Assembly (NCBI GenBank): GCA_022827245.1
Contig: JAJDTI010000067.1
Location: forward strand, 1 to 43,172
Length of the DNA: 43,172 nt
Direction of reading: 5' to 3'
From: Pseudomonadales bacterium
GTDB taxonomy: Bacteria > Pseudomonadota > Gammaproteobacteria > Pseudomonadales > Azotimanducaceae
The notes under the pieces are model-generated. The model was not told where the DNA came from. It made no database searches and saw only the letters and a program-made list of their open reading frames with translations. Shown here piece after piece: positions 8,001 through 24,178 of this stretch. Within the stretch, counting starts at the first letter, position 1. Each line of letters begins with the position of its first letter. A program made the position numbers and the translations under genes.

Positions 8001-9293
8001 CTATGCCGACGGCTCGTTCCCGTCGAACGTGAGGTGGGAAACTCCCGGCAGGTACGGTTGCAGTGCATCCGGCACGGCGACCCGGCCCTCCCCGTCCTGG
8101 TAGTTCTCGAGCACCGCGATGAGCGTGCGTCCGACGGCGAGCCCGGAGCCGTTCAGCGTGTGCACGAACAGCGGCCGGCCCCCGTCCGGATCGCGGAACC
8201 GCGCCATCATGCGCCGCGCCTGGAAGTCGAGGAAGTTGCTGCAGGAGGAGATCTCGCGGTAGCGCCCTTGCCCCGGCAGCCAGACCTCGAGGTCGATGGT
8301 CTTGGCGGCGGAGAAGCCGAGATCGCCGCCGCAGAGCGCCACGGCGCGGTACGGCAGTTCGAGGCGGCGGAGGATCTCCTCGGCATGCCCGGTGAGTTCC
8401 TCGAGGGCCTCCCACGACGCCTGCGGCTCGACGATCTGCACCAGTTCGACCTTCTCGAACTGGTGCTGGCGGAAGATCCCCCGCGTGTCCTTGCCGTAGT
8501 TGCCCGCTTCCCGGCGGAAGCACGGCGTGTGCGCGACGAACCTGAGCGGGAGCGCGTCCGGGTCGAGGATCTCGCCGCGCACGAGGTTCGTCACCGGCGT
8601 CTCCGCGGTGGGGATGAGGTAGTGGCCCTCGTCGCCCGCGAGCGCGAACTGGTCCTCCTCGAACTTGGGAAGCTGCCCGGTGCCCTTGAGGGACTCGGCG
8701 TTCACGATGTAGGGGACGTAGACCTCCTCGTAGCCGTGGGCGTCCGTGTGCACATCGAGCATGAACTGCGTGAGGGCCCGGTGCATGCGGGCGACCTGGC
8801 CGGTCATCACGACGAAGCGCGCGCCCGCGATCTTGGCCGCCGCCTCGAGATCCAGCGCCGGCCCCGCGAGGTCCACGTGGTCGCGCGGCTGGAAGTCGAA
8901 GAGCGGGTGCGTACCGCAGGTCCGGAGCGTCAGGTTGTCGCTCTCGTCGGCCCCCTCGGGCACGGAGGCGTCCGGCAGGTTGGGGATCGTCTCGAGGAAG
9001 GCCTCGAGTTCCTGGTGCACCGCCTGGAACTCGTGGCGGGCGGCGTCGAGGCGGCGGCCGAGGTCCCCCACCCGGGTCACCAGGGGCGCGATGTCCTCGC
9101 CGCTCGCCTTGGCGCGGCCGATCGCCTTCGATCGGGCGTTGCGTTCGGCCTGCAGCGTCTCGGTCTCCTCCTGCAGCGTCCTGCGGCGGGACTCGAGCGC
9201 GCGGTACCGGTCCAGGTCGAAGTCGAAGCCGCGGGTCTTCAGCGCCTCGCGCACCTCGTCGGCATGGCGGCGCAGGTAGTTCCGGTCGAGCAT
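8001..9293 (-). CDS. serS: Seryl-tRNA synthetase
   Basis: A 430-aa class II aminoacyl-tRNA synthetase charging tRNA-Ser. The N-terminal antiparallel coiled-coil arm spans about residues 25-105. Class II motifs follow: motif 2 in [19 protein letters not shown] and motif 3 in [19 protein letters not shown]. The length is normal. The ATG overlaps the stop of crcB by one base, implying coupling. The order rarA-serS-cysG is typical of Pseudomonas-like genomes. Confidence 0.97.
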   Translation of the reverse strand: MLDRNYLRRHADEVREALKTRGFDFDLDRYRALESRRRTLQEETETLQAERNARSKAIGRAKASGEDIAPLVTRVGDLGRRLDAARHEFQAVHQELEAFLETIPNLPDASVPEGADESDNLTLRTCGTHPLFDFQPRDHVDLAGPALDLEAAAKIAGARFVVMTGQVARMHRALTQFMLDVHTDAHGYEEVYVPYIVNAESLKGTGQLPKFEEDQFALAGDEGHYLIPTAETPVTNLVRGEILDPDALPLRFVAHTPCFRREAGNYGKDTRGIFRQHQFEKVELVQIVEPQASWEALEELTGHAEEILRRLELPYRAVALCGGDLGFSAAKTIDLEVWLPGQGRYREISSCSNFLDFQARRMMARFRDPDGGRPLFVHTLNGSGLAVGRTLIAVLENYQDGEGRVAVPDALQPYLPGVSHLTFDGNEPSA

Positions 9294-9667
9294 CAGGCAG
9301 GGACCCCCAGACGATGTCCCGCCCATGCCGCGAACACGCACAGGACCACGCTTGCGGCGACATACCCCGCCGCCGGCAGCCAGCGATCGTCGGCGAGCAA
9401 CAGGAGCGTCTCCATGGAGAAGGCGGAGAACGTGGTAAACGCGCCCAGCACCCCCACCACGAAGAACGGCCGGATGGCCTCGTCGAAGCGGGCGTGGTGG
9501 GCCAGCGCTCCGAGCGCAAGCCCGATCAGGAAGGACCCGGACACGTTGACGACGAGCGTCCCCCACGGGAAGGCGAAGCCGAGCCGCTCGGCCCCGCTCA
9601 CGACGCCGAACCGCGCGACGGCCCCTACGGCGCCGCCGGCGGCAATCCAGCACAACGTGGAGAACAC
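9293..9667 (-). CDS. crcB: Fluoride channel CrcB/Fluc
   Basis: A 124-aa four-helix inner-membrane protein that exports fluoride as a dual-topology dimer. Family motifs are [26 protein letters not shown] (with the conserved Asn) and [13 protein letters not shown]. The GTG at 9667 gives the normal N-terminus; the frame is open further upstream but that part is non-homologous. It is wedged between rarA and serS. I see no fluoride riboswitch in the 80 bases upstream, which fits expression as part of the operon. Confidence 0.93.
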   Translation of the reverse strand: MFSTLCWIAAGGAVGAVARFGVVSGAERLGFAFPWGTLVVNVSGSFLIGLALGALAHHARFDEAIRPFFVVGVLGAFTTFSAFSMETLLLLADDRWLPAAGYVAASVVLCVFAAWAGHRLGVPA

Positions 9668-9747
9668 GGTCGTTCCTGCAGGTCCGGTTTCCGGTCGGTC
9701 GGGCGTCACTCCGCGCGGGGGTGCGAAGGAGCGCGGGTGCGGACGGC

Positions 9748-11038
9748 TCATTCCCGCGATGTCGGCCGCGTGGCGCGATCCCGGGCGCGTAGTATAGCCA
9801 ATCTCTCCCGCACCCTTCGTTCGAGCCCCCGGTCCGGGGGGTCGTAGAAGCGTACGTCCTCCATCTCGTCCGGCAGGTAGCGTTCGCCCGCGGCGTACGC
9901 GTCCTGTTCGTCGTGGGCGTAGCGATAACCCTCCCCGTGGCCGAGCTGCTCCGCGAGCCGCGTCGGGGCGTTGCGCAGGCGCGCCGGGACCGGGTAGCTC
10001 GGATGGTCGCGCACGAACTTGCGGGCCGCGTTGAAGGCCGCGTACACGGCGTTGCTCTTGGGGACGCTCGCGAGATACACGACGGCCTGCGCCAGCGCGA
10101 GTTCGCCCTCGGGGGAGCCGAGACGCCGGTACGCGTCCCACGCATCCATCGCGAGCTGCAGGCCGCGCGGGTCGGCGTTGCCGATGTCCTCGCTCGCCAT
10201 GCGGGCGACCCGGCGGGCCACGTAGAGCGGGTCGCAGCCGCCGTCGAGCATGCGGGCGAGCCAGTAGAGCGCGGCGTCCGGGGCGCTGCCCCGCACCGCC
10301 TTGTGCAGTGCCGAGATCTGGTCGTAGAAGGCGTCGCCACCCTTGTCGAAGCGCCGGTAGTCCTGACCGCTCGCGTGGGCGACGTGGGCGCTCGAGATGG
10401 TGTCCGTCGCGAGCTGCGCCGCGATCTCCAGGGTGTTCAGGACCCGGCGCGCGTCCCCGTCGGCCGCGGCGACGAGATCGCGCAACGCGTCGTCGTCGAT
10501 AGCGATGTCCCCGAGTTCGCGCGCGAGGGCCCGGCGCGCCAGGGTCTCGAGGTCGTCGTCGGCGAGGGTCTGCAGCACGTACACGCGGGTACGGGACAAC
10601 AGCGCCGCGTTCACCTCGAACGACGGGTTCTCGGTGGTGGCGCCCACGAACACTACGGTGCCCCGCTCGACGTGGGGGAGGAAGGCGTCCTGCTGGGCCT
10701 TGTTGAAGCGGTGCACCTCGTCGATGAAGAGCACGGTGGCGACGTTCGGGTGCTGCCGGGCGTCCTCGATCGCTGCGCGTACGTCGCGGACGCCCGAGAG
10801 CACGGCGGACAGGCTCGTCCAGCGGGCGCCGGCGGCGTGCGCCAGGATCCGCGCCAGGGTGGTCTTGCCGGTCCCGGGCGGTCCCCAGAGGATCATCGAA
10901 GCGATGCGTCCCGCGTCGGCCAGGCGCGCGAGGGGACGCCCGGGGCCCAGGAGGTGCTGCTGGCCCACGAAATCGGCAAGCGACGTCGGGCGCATGCGCG
11001 CCGCCAGGGGTTCGTCGGCGGAATCGCCGTCGATCAAG

Positions 11039-11061
<23 letters not shown>
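9748..11061 (-). CDS. rarA: Replication-associated recombination protein A (RarA/MgsA)
   Basis: A 437-aa AAA+ ATPase of the clamp-loader clade acting at stalled replication forks. Walker A is [13 protein letters not shown], Walker B is [16 protein letters not shown], and sensor 1 is [11 protein letters not shown]. The C-terminal tetramerisation domain contains [14 protein letters not shown] and a YLPDEM motif. Its first 23 bases overlap the end of lolA, consistent with translational coupling. It sits in the conserved ftsK-lolA-rarA-serS order. Confidence 0.96.
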
Positions 11062-16110
<5,049 letters not shown>

Positions 16111-16121
<11 letters not shown>

Positions 16122-16824
16122 GCGCGCCTCGTCGGCCCGTTTCTACCTGACGCCCGGTCACGCCTGCGGCTATTTCGACGACCGCGAGGCGGCCACGCTC
16201 CTGCTGGACCCCGCGGACACGCCCTCCAACGGGATCTACGGAACGCTCTCGGAAGCGGGCTTTCGGCGGGGCGGTCCGCACCTGTATCGCCCGCACTGCA
16301 CGCATTGCCGCGCGTGCGTTCCGACCCGTGTCCCGGTCGACCGGTTTCGCTGGAGCCGGCGTTTCCGCCGCATCCAGCAGCGCAACGCCGACGCCGAGAC
16401 CCGGGTCGAGCCCGCGGAGTTCCGCGAAGAGCACTACGACCTGTACGCGCGGTACATCGCCGGCCGCCATGCCGACGGCAGCATGTACCCGCCCTCCCCC
16501 GCCCAGTTCCGTTCGTTCCTGCTGGCGCCCTGGAGCCGGACGATCTTCCTCAGCACGTACCTCGAAGGCGAGCTTGCCGCGGTCGCGGTGACCGACGTGC
16601 TCCCCGACGCGCTCTCGGCCATCTACACGTACTTCGACCCCGCCCTGCCGTGGCGGAGTCTTGGCGTCTACTCGATCCTGCACCAGATCGAGGAGTGCCG
16701 CCGCCGCCGTCTCGCCCATCTCTACCTCGGGTTCTGGATCGAGGATGCGCCGAAGATGCGCTACAAGACGGACTTCCGGCCGGTGGAACTGCTCGAGGGC
16801 GGGCGATGGACGGAGATGACTTGA
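16111..16824 (+). CDS. bpt: Aspartate/glutamate leucyltransferase Bpt
   Basis: A 237-aa enzyme related to eukaryotic arginyl-tRNA transferases. The bacterial Bpt form attaches Leu to N-terminal Asp or Glu, turning them into ClpS-recognised degrons. The N-terminal cysteine cluster [13 protein letters not shown] (about 63-75) is the family mark. The C-terminal GNAT-like half has [17 protein letters not shown] and [14 protein letters not shown]. The ATG lies within the end of aat. It complements Aat and, with ClpS/ClpA, completes the N-degron pathway in one locus. Confidence 0.95.
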
Positions 16825-16910
16825 CGGCGCGCATGCGGCAGAATCCCGCGCTCGCGGCGCCTCCCCGACCCGGAGGGGGAAGACGGAGAGGCGCATCAGT
16901 CAGGGACGAG

Positions 16911-17129
16911 ATGGCGAAAGAAGAACAGATCGAGATGCAGGGTACGGTGATCGATACCCTGCCGAACACCATGTTCCGGGTCGAGCTGGAGAACGGGCAC
17001 GTCGTGACCGCTCACATCTCCGGCAAGATGCGCAAGAACTACATCCGCATCCTTACGGGGGACAAGGTCAACGTCGAATTGACCCCGTACGATCTCACCA
17101 AGGGGCGGATTACCTTCCGCGAGCGGTAG
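16911..17129 (+). CDS. infA: Translation initiation factor IF-1
   Basis: A 72-aa S1/OB-fold protein blocking the ribosomal A site during initiation. The sequence is canonical: [19 protein letters not shown], then [19 protein letters not shown] and a C-terminal ITFRER. AGGGA lies four bases before the ATG. There is a gap of 86 bases from bpt, so it may have its own promoter, although I see only weak candidates. It converges with clpA. Confidence 0.97.
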   Translation: MAKEEQIEMQGTVIDTLPNTMFRVELENGHVVTAHISGKMRKNYIRILTGDKVNVELTPYDLTKGRITFRER

Positions 17130-17150
17130 GGGCCGCCCTTCTGGCGGCCC
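17130..17150 (+). terminator. GC-rich hairpin after infA
   Basis: A perfect 8-bp stem (GGGCCGCC with GGCGGCCC, loop CTTCT) starts right after the infA stop. There is no U-tract, so it may be an RNA 3'-end stabiliser or a Rho-assisted stop rather than a classical intrinsic terminator. Confidence 0.5.
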
Positions 17151-17213
17151 GTGCTGGAACCCACGCACACTCCCCCGCCGGCCGCATCGACACCGACCAG
17201 CACGGTCGGGGAC

Positions 17214-17234
17214 GGGCGACCACAAGGGTCGCCC
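17214..17234. repeat. Palindromic repeat GGGCGACC-n5-GGTCGCCC, copy 1
   Basis: A perfect 8-bp inverted repeat with loop ACAAG. Related copies are at 27506-27526 and 35391-35410. The base after the stem begins CTACGCG, whose complement includes the clpA stop codon. As a hairpin it may also end convergent infA/clpA transcription. Confidence 0.8.
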
Positions 17235-19499
17235 CTACGCGGGTTCGTCCTCCAGGACGTGGATGGCGAGTTCGTCGTCCTCGACGGTGATGAACACGTT
17301 GCCGCCGCCCTGGGCCAGGTCGCCGAACAGGATGTCCTCGGCGAGCCGACGCTTGATCTTCTCTTGGATCAGCCGCTGCATGGGCCGCGCGCCCATCTTT
17401 TCGTCGTAGCCCTCGCGCGCCAGCCAGTCGCGGGCGGCCTCGTCCACGTCGAGCTGCACCTTCTTCGCATCGAGCTGCGCCTGCAGCTCGACCAGGAACT
17501 TGTCGACGATGGTCTTGATGACGGACATCGGCAGCGCGTTGAACTGCATGATCGCGTCGAGCCGGTTACGGAACTCCGGCGTGAACATCTTCTTGACGGT
17601 TTCCATCGCGTCGGTGCTGTGGTCCTGCTGCGTGAACCCGATCGACGCGCGCGCCGCCTCCTGGGCCCCGGCGTTCGTGGTCATGATCAGCACCGTGTTG
17701 CGGAAGTCCGCGTGGCGGCCGTTGTTGTCCGTCAGGGTGCCGTGATCCATCACTTGCAGCAGCAGGTTGAACACTTCCGGATGCGCCTTCTCGACCTCGT
17801 CCAGGAGAATCACGCTGTGCGGATGCTTGGTGACCGCCTCGGTCAGGAGGCCGCCCTGGTCGAATCCCACGTAGCCCGGCGGCGCCCCGATCAGCCGTGA
17901 CACGGTGTGGCGCTCCATGTACTCGGACATGTCGAAACGCAGGAGTTCCACGCCCATGATGTTGGCGAGCTGGCGGCACACCTCGGTCTTCCCGACCCCG
18001 GTCGGGCCCGCGAACAGGAAGCTGCCGATCGGTTTCTCCTCGACCTTGAGCCCGGCCCGGGAGAGCTTGATCGCCGACGCCAGCGTCTCGATGGCCTCGT
18101 CCTGGCCGAACACGACCATCTTCAGCTTGCCCTCGAGGTCCTTGAGCGCCTCCTTGTCGGAGACGGTCACCTGGTTCGACGGAATCCGGGCGATCTTGGC
18201 CACCACGCGCTCCACGTCGCCGGCGCCGATGGACTTCTTGCGCCGCGCCGGGTTGAGGAGCTGCTGCGCCGCGCCCGCCTCGTCGATGACGTCGATGGCC
18301 TTGTCCGGCATGTAGCGGTCCGTGATGTAACGGTCCGCAAGCTCCGCCGCCGCGCGCAGCGCCCGATCCGTGTAGCGCAGGCTGTAGTGGTCCTCGAAGC
18401 GGGACTTCAGCCCGCGGAGGATCTTGTAGGTGTCGTCGACGCTCGGCTCGGTGATGTCGATCTTCTGGAACCGGCGCGACAGCGCCCGGTCCTTGTCGAA
18501 GATGCCGCGATACTCCTGGTACGTGGTCGATCCCATGCACCGGATCTCCCCCGAGGCGAGGAGCGGCTTGAGCAGGTTGGACGCATCCATCACCCCACCC
18601 GACGCCGCGCCGGCGCCGATGATGGTGTGGATCTCGTCGATGAACAGGATCGTGTGCGGCGACTTCTTGAGTTCCTTCAAGAGCATCTTGAACCGCTTCT
18701 CGAAGTCGCCGCGGTACTTCGTGCCCGCCAGGAGAGAGCCGAGGTCCAGCGCGAACACGTTGCTCTCGCCGACGACCTCGGGCACCTCGCCGTCGACGAT
18801 GCGCTTGGCCAGGCCCTCGGCGATCGCGGTCTTGCCGACGCCGGATTCGCCCACCAGGAGCGGGTTGTTCTTGCGCCGGCGGCACAGGATCTGGATGACG
18901 CGTTCCACCTCGTCCTCGCGCCCGACGAGGGGGTCGATCGCCCCGGCGCGGGCGAGGCCGTTCAGGTCGGTGGCGAACGCTTCGAGGGCGCTCTGGGGCC
19001 GGTTCTCGCCGGACGCCTCTTCCTCGGATTCCTCGCGCAGTTCGGCCGCTTCGGTATCTCCGCCCACCTTGGAGATGCCGTGGGCGATGTAGTTGACCAC
19101 GTCGATCCGTTTCACGTCCTGCTGCTTGAGCAGGAACACCGAGTGCGTCTCCTGTTCGTTGAAGATCGCGACGAGCAGGTTGGCGCCGGTCACTTCCTTG
19201 CGGTTGCTCGACTGCACGTGGAACACCGCGCGCCGGAGCACGCGCTCGAAACCGAGGGTCGGCTGGGTCTCCCGCTTGCTGTCCCCGGCGGGAATGAGCG
19301 GCGTGGTCGACTCGATGTACTCGTCGAGTTCCTTGCGCAGGCGCTCGACGTCCGTCCCCACCTTCTTCAACACGTCGAGGGCCACGGCGTCGTCGAGGAG
19401 CGCGAGGAGCAGGTGCTCCACGGTCATGAACTCGTGGCGCTTCGCCTTGGCTTCCTTGAAGGCGTGATTGATCGTCCCTTGCAGTTCCTTGCTGAGCAT
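17235..19499 (-). CDS. clpA: ATP-dependent Clp protease ATP-binding subunit ClpA
   Basis: A 754-aa AAA+ unfoldase working with ClpP and the adaptor ClpS. The N-terminal Clp repeat domain (about 1-145) binds ClpS. D1 Walker A is VGESGVGKTAIAEGLA and D2 Walker A is GPTGVGKTEVCRQLA, with Walker B ILFIDEIHTIIGAG and VILLDEVEKAHPE. An acidic linker at about 158-172 (EESEEEAS) separates the N domain. The length is close to the 758 aa of E. coli. The ATG follows clpS by two bases, so it is translationally coupled. The stop codon lies at the edge of a palindromic repeat. Confidence 0.97.
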   Translation of the reverse strand: MLSKELQGTINHAFKEAKAKRHEFMTVEHLLLALLDDAVALDVLKKVGTDVERLRKELDEYIESTTPLIPAGDSKRETQPTLGFERVLRRAVFHVQSSNRKEVTGANLLVAIFNEQETHSVFLLKQQDVKRIDVVNYIAHGISKVGGDTEAAELREESEEEASGENRPQSALEAFATDLNGLARAGAIDPLVGREDEVERVIQILCRRRKNNPLLVGESGVGKTAIAEGLAKRIVDGEVPEVVGESNVFALDLGSLLAGTKYRGDFEKRFKMLLKELKKSPHTILFIDEIHTIIGAGAASGGVMDASNLLKPLLASGEIRCMGSTTYQEYRGIFDKDRALSRRFQKIDITEPSVDDTYKILRGLKSRFEDHYSLRYTDRALRAAAELADRYITDRYMPDKAIDVIDEAGAAQQLLNPARRKKSIGAGDVERVVAKIARIPSNQVTVSDKEALKDLEGKLKMVVFGQDEAIETLASAIKLSRAGLKVEEKPIGSFLFAGPTGVGKTEVCRQLANIMGVELLRFDMSEYMERHTVSRLIGAPPGYVGFDQGGLLTEAVTKHPHSVILLDEVEKAHPEVFNLLLQVMDHGTLTDNNGRHADFRNTVLIMTTNAGAQEAARASIGFTQQDHSTDAMETVKKMFTPEFRNRLDAIMQFNALPMSVIKTIVDKFLVELQAQLDAKKVQLDVDEAARDWLAREGYDEKMGARPMQRLIQEKIKRRLAEDILFGDLAQGGGNVFITVEDDELAIHVLEDEPA

Positions 19500-19501
19500 G
19501 G

Positions 19502-19909
19502 TCAGTCGGTCATCTCCACGGTGGACAGGAGGGGGTGCTGGTTGGCGCGCGCATACTCGTTAACGCGCTCGGACTTGGTCTCCGCGATGTCCCGCGGGTA
19601 GATGCCGACCACGGCGCTGCCGGTCGTGTGTACGGCGAGCATGACCTGGATGGCCTTCTCGCGCTCCATGGCGAAGAACGCCTCGAGTACGTGCACGACG
19701 AACTCCATGGGAGTGTAGTCGTCGTTCAGGAGCAGGACCTTGAACATCGGAGGCCGCTTGAGCGCAGGCTTCGTCTCCTCGGGCGCGATGATCGTCCCGC
19801 TCGAGGGATCCTCCGTGTCGTCGCGTTCCGCCGATCCCCGCAACGCGCTACCCGCTGGCACTCCCGCTCCCGTCGGGGTCCATGCGGATGTCGTCTTCAG
19901 GTACTCCAC
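19502..19909 (-). CDS. clpS: Clp protease adaptor ClpS
   Basis: A 135-aa reading (or 119 aa) of the N-recognin that delivers N-degron substrates to ClpA. The core is canonical: [34 protein letters not shown] and the ending [10 protein letters not shown]. The substrate-pocket residues NDD and MEF are intact. The N-terminal tail is long and acidic and its start is ambiguous: GTG at 19909 has GAGG eight bases upstream, while GTG at 19861 has GGAG five bases upstream. I list the longer form with low preference. It is divergent from cspD. Confidence 0.92.
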   Translation of the reverse strand: MEYLKTTSAWTPTGAGVPAGSALRGSAERDDTEDPSSGTIIAPEETKPALKRPPMFKVLLLNDDYTPMEFVVHVLEAFFAMEREKAIQVMLAVHTTGSAVVGIYPRDIAETKSERVNEYARANQHPLLSTVEMTD

Positions 19910-20016
19910 GGCCGTACGCCTCGGCGCGAACGATCGACTCCATCATACTTGATCTTCCGCAACCCGGACGACCGCGGCGCCCCAGGGCAGCCCGGGACGG
20001 ATCGCGGACCGGCAGT

Positions 20017-20045
20017 TTGACAAACCCCTCCTGACTCTGTAGAAA
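20017..20045 (+). promoter_or_regulatory. cspD promoter
   Basis: A perfect -35 TTGACA (20017-20022), a 17-base spacer and -10 TAGAAA (20040-20045). Initiation is expected near 20052, giving a leader of about 45 bases before the cold-shock gene, within a locally AT-enriched stretch. Confidence 0.7.
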
Positions 20046-20097
20046 AGCTCGTTTCCCGCGCGGTTGTATCAAGCGCTCCTCCGGCAAGGTGGACCGG

Positions 20098-20352
20098 GTG
20101 GCTACGGGCACGGTCAAGTGGTTCAACAACGCCAAGGGGTACGGATTCATCCTGTCCGAATCCGGCGGCGGCGACCTGTTCGTGCACTACTCCTCCATCC
20201 AGATGGCCGGGTACAAGACGCTCCGCGCCGGCCAGCAGGTGGAGTTCGATGTCCAGGAGGGGCCCAAGGGCCCGCACGCCATCAACATCCGCCTGGCGGA
20301 AGGAGAAGAGGAAGCCGAAGTCGACGACGACGCGGTCGAGTCCGGCCCGTAG
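20098..20352 (+). CDS. cspD: Cold-shock domain protein, CspD-like
   Basis: An 84-aa single OB-fold cold-shock protein. RNP1-like [15 protein letters not shown] and RNP2-like DLFVHYSSI are present. A C-terminal acidic tail ([17 protein letters not shown]) follows the domain, as in CspD rather than in housekeeping CspA. GTG at 20098 gives the normal VATGTVKWF start; an in-frame GTG at 20089 is also possible. The divergent cspD/clpS pair is conserved in Gammaproteobacteria. CspD binds single-stranded nucleic acid and in E. coli inhibits replication in stationary phase; a role here is inferred. Confidence 0.92.
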   Translation: MATGTVKWFNNAKGYGFILSESGGGDLFVHYSSIQMAGYKTLRAGQQVEFDVQEGPKGPHAINIRLAEGEEEAEVDDDAVESGP

Positions 20353-20355
20353 CGG

Positions 20356-20372
20356 AGCCCCGTACCCGGGCT
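20356..20372 (+). terminator. Weak hairpin between convergent cspD and icd
   Basis: AGCCC (20356-20360) can pair with GGGCT (20368-20372), followed by TTTGT. It is short and only weakly terminator-like. Confidence 0.3.
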
Positions 20373-20405
20373 TTGTAGGCTTTGTAGAGAGCCGCGCCCG
20401 TCGAT

Positions 20406-21668
<1,263 letters not shown>

Positions 21669-21706
21669 CGGCACTCCATAGCAAAAGGGGAAAGGGCGAA
21701 CCGACG

Positions 21707-21712
21707 ATTATA
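21707..21712 (-). promoter_or_regulatory. Perfect -10 box upstream of icd
   Basis: TATAAT on the minus strand about 39 bases upstream of the icd ATG. No good -35 is seen at 16-18 bases, so an activator or extended contacts may be involved. It suggests icd has its own start downstream of moaE. Confidence 0.5.
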
Positions 21713-21752
21713 CATCGCCGTCCGGGACCGGCCCTCTGGAGGTCAGTCGGGG

Positions 21753-22238
21753 TCAGTCTCCCGCCGCCCCGTCCTCGCCCTTCCAGGATGCGGCGCGGTC
21801 GAAGTCGTCCTCCGTGGAGCGGATCCACTCGGACGCCGCGCCGCGGGTCTCCTTCTTCCAGAAGACCGCCCGGGTCTTCAGGTAGTCCATCAGGAACTCG
21901 CACGCGGCGAACGCGGCCGCGCGATGCGCCGACGCGACCAACACCAGGACGATCTGGTCGCCGGGCGCAAGCTCGCCCACCCGGTGCACGATCACCACGT
22001 CGTCGAGCGGCCAGCGCCCCTCCGCCTCGCGGACGATGTCCGCGATACTCGACTCGGTCATGCCCGGATAGTGTTCGAGATAGAGGATCTGGGTCGGTGT
22101 CCCTTCGCGCGCGTCCTCGCGCACCACCCCGGCGAACGCCGCGATCGCGCCGGCGCCCGCCCCGGTGCGCGCGCGCAGCGCCGACCACTCGTCCGACAGC
22201 GAAAAGTCCTCCCGCTGCACCCGGATGGAGACGTTCAC
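21753..22238 (-). CDS. moaE: Molybdopterin synthase catalytic subunit MoaE
   Basis: A 161-aa large subunit of molybdopterin synthase, which converts cyclic pyranopterin monophosphate to molybdopterin using MoaD thiocarboxylate. Motifs are [42 protein letters not shown] and the catalytic lysine region FWKKE near residue 125. GTG at 22238 gives the family start [10 protein letters not shown]. It is directly downstream of moaD with only one base between them. Third gene of the moaC-moaD-moaE unit. Confidence 0.95.
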   Translation of the reverse strand: MNVSIRVQREDFSLSDEWSALRARTGAGAGAIAAFAGVVREDAREGTPTQILYLEHYPGMTESSIADIVREAEGRWPLDDVVIVHRVGELAPGDQIVLVLVASAHRAAAFAACEFLMDYLKTRAVFWKKETRGAASEWIRSTEDDFDRAASWKGEDGAAGD

Positions 22239-22239
22239 G

Positions 22240-22506
22240 TCAGCCCCCCGTGATCGGCGGCAGGAACGCGACCTCGTCGCCGGCCGCAAGCCGGGCATCC
22301 GGCGATTGCTCCAGGCGCTGGTTGATCGCGATGCGGACATCCCCGTCGGCGATGGCCCGCACGGCTTCCTCCGAGAACCCCGAGAGCCGCTCTGCGAGCA
22401 GCGCCCGCAGGTCCGCGACGGTCGCGCCGGACGGCAGCCGCAGGTCGAGCGCGTCCTCGCGGACCGCCTCCCGCAGCGAAGCGAAGAACAGGACGCGAAC
22501 CGTCAC
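22240..22506 (-). CDS. moaD: Molybdopterin synthase sulfur carrier subunit MoaD
   Basis: An 88-aa ubiquitin-fold sulfur carrier. It begins [14 protein letters not shown] and ends with the required Gly-Gly (FLPPITGG), which is adenylated and thiocarboxylated. The GTG start overlaps the moaC stop (GTGA), so it is translationally coupled. It lies immediately before moaE. Confidence 0.94.
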   Translation of the reverse strand: MTVRVLFFASLREAVREDALDLRLPSGATVADLRALLAERLSGFSEEAVRAIADGDVRIAINQRLEQSPDARLAAGDEVAFLPPITGG

Positions 22507-22973
22507 CGCTCCCACGTGCCGCTCCGCCCTCCGGACTTGCCCACGAGTTCGACGCGATCGATCCGCATACCGCGATCGATCGCCTTGCACATGTCGTACA
22601 CCGTCAGCGCGGCGACGGTCGCCGCGGTGAGCGCTTCCATCTCGACCCCGGTGCGGCCGAGCACCTTGCAGGAGGTGGAGATCAGCAGGCGGTCCGCGCC
22701 CGCCGGCTCGAAGTCCACGGTCACCCGCGAGAGCGGCAGCGGGTGGCAGAGGGGGATCAGGTCGCTCGTGCGCTTCGCCGCCTGGATTCCCGCGACCCGG
22801 GCAACGGCCAGCACGTCTCCCTTGGGCATTCCCCCGGCGCGGATCTCGTCGAGGGTCGCCGCCTGCATCACCACCGTCGCCTCGGCGCGGGCCTCCCGCT
22901 CGGTCACCGACTTGTCCGACACGTCGACCATCCGGGCCGAGCCGTGCTCGTCAATGTGCGTCAGACGCCCCAT
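22503..22973 (-). CDS. moaC: Cyclic pyranopterin monophosphate synthase MoaC
   Basis: A 156-aa enzyme of molybdenum-cofactor biosynthesis acting after MoaA to form cPMP. Motifs are [34 protein letters not shown] and [23 protein letters not shown]. The length equals the usual ~160 aa. No MoaA is in the window, so the first step is encoded elsewhere. No ribosome binding site precedes the ATG, and a -10-like box lies only eight bases upstream, so a leaderless mRNA is possible. moaCDE occupies the position that other genes hold in Pseudomonas between icd and mnmA. Confidence 0.95.
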   Translation of the reverse strand: MGRLTHIDEHGSARMVDVSDKSVTEREARAEATVVMQAATLDEIRAGGMPKGDVLAVARVAGIQAAKRTSDLIPLCHPLPLSRVTVDFEPAGADRLLISTSCKVLGRTGVEMEALTAATVAALTVYDMCKAIDRGMRIDRVELVGKSGGRSGTWER

Positions 22974-22981
22974 GCGGGGCG

Positions 22982-23010
22982 ATTACACTCCCGCGCCCGC
23001 CTCCACGCAA
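22982..23010 (-). promoter_or_regulatory. Candidate moaC promoter giving a leaderless mRNA
   Basis: TTGCGT (23010-23005), 17 bases, TGTAAT (22987-22982) on the minus strand. The -10 ends eight bases before the ATG at 22973, so transcription would begin at or within two bases of the start codon. Confidence 0.5.
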
Positions 23011-23091
23011 CCGTCGACCATGCGCACGGCCCGGTCGCGCGCGCCGCATAGCCGGTACAATTCGCGGCGGTGTTTCCGCGGGGGCCGACCA

Positions 23092-24171
23092 GTGGCGCCA
23101 ACGGTGATCGTGGGCATGTCCGGCGGGGTCGACTCCGCCGTCGCGGCGCTGCTGCTCAAGGAGCGCGGCCTGGCGGTGGAAGGCATGTTCATGAAGAACT
23201 GGGAAGAGGACGACGGCGAGGAGTACTGCACCGCGCAGGCCGACTTCGAGGACGCGGCGCGGGTGTGCGACCTGCTCGGCATTCCGCTCCGCGAGGCGAA
23301 CTTCGCCGCCGAGTACTGGGACAACGTCTTCGAGCGCTTCCTCTGCGAGTACGCCGCGGGACGTACCCCCAATCCCGACGTGCTGTGCAACAGCGAGATC
23401 AAGTTCAACGTGTTCCTGGACTACGCGCGGCTGCTCGGCGCGGAGCGCGTCGCGACGGGCCACTACGTGCGGTCGGGCCGGGTGAACGGCGAGTTCGCGC
23501 TATTGAAAGGGATCGACGGGAACAAGGACCAGAGCTACTTCCTGCAGGCCGTGCCGCCGGAACGGCTCGACGGGTGCCTGTTCCCGCTCGGAGGCCTGCG
23601 GAAGCCCGCGGTGCGCAAGGTGGCCAGGGCCGCCGGCCTGCCGGTGCACGACAAGAAGGACAGTACGGGCATCTGTTTCATCGGCGAGCGACGTTTCTCG
23701 GACTTCCTCGGGCGCTATCTCCCCCGACAGCCCGGGCCGATCCTGGACACGGAAGGCGACGTCGTCGGAGAGCATCCCGGCCTCGCCTGGTTCACGCTGG
23801 GACAGCGGCAGGGACTCGGTATCGGCGGGCGGGCGGGGCACCGCGAGGCGCCCTGGTACGTCGTGGAGAAACGCATCGCCGACAACGCCCTCGTGGTCAG
23901 CCAGGACGAGTCCCGGCTGCTGAGCCGCGCCCTGCTCGCCCACGGCATGAACTGGCTGGCCGCCGTCGACCTCCCGCTCCGCTGCGCGGCGAAGACGCGC
24001 TACCGGCAACCGGACCGTCCGTGTCGCGTGGAGGCCCGCGAGGGCGGCGTACGGGTGGTGTTCGACGCGCCGCAGCGCGCGGTGACCCCGGGCCAGTACG
24101 TGTGCCTCTACGACGGCGACCGATGCCTCGGCGGCGGCACCATCGTCGCGACCGAAGCCGGCCCGGAGTAA
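23092..24171 (+). CDS. mnmA: tRNA-specific 2-thiouridylase MnmA
   Basis: A 359-aa enzyme that adenylates and 2-thiolates wobble U34 of tRNA-Lys, -Glu and -Gln, receiving sulfur from TusE. The PP-loop is [16 protein letters not shown] near the N-terminus. Nucleophile Cys99 is in [12 protein letters not shown] and the persulfide-carrying Cys195 in STGICFIGE. The GTG at 23092 gives [12 protein letters not shown]; a second GTG 12 bases on is possible. The frame is open far upstream without homology. TACAAT at 23056-23061 is a possible -10 without a good -35. tusDCBE lies 17 kb away in the same window. Confidence 0.96.
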   Translation: MAPTVIVGMSGGVDSAVAALLLKERGLAVEGMFMKNWEEDDGEEYCTAQADFEDAARVCDLLGIPLREANFAAEYWDNVFERFLCEYAAGRTPNPDVLCNSEIKFNVFLDYARLLGAERVATGHYVRSGRVNGEFALLKGIDGNKDQSYFLQAVPPERLDGCLFPLGGLRKPAVRKVARAAGLPVHDKKDSTGICFIGERRFSDFLGRYLPRQPGPILDTEGDVVGEHPGLAWFTLGQRQGLGIGGRAGHREAPWYVVEKRIADNALVVSQDESRLLSRALLAHGMNWLAAVDLPLRCAAKTRYRQPDRPCRVEAREGGVRVVFDAPQRAVTPGQYVCLYDGDRCLGGGTIVATEAGPE

Positions 24172-24178
24172 CCGGACC

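Noticed and set aside
9668..9747. Fluoride riboswitch before crcB
   Set aside because: The 80-base interval shows no recognisable crcB motif, and the gene is internal to an operon.
20353..20405. Strong intrinsic terminator between cspD and icd
   Set aside because: Only a 5-bp stem and a broken U-tract are visible; kept as a weak feature.
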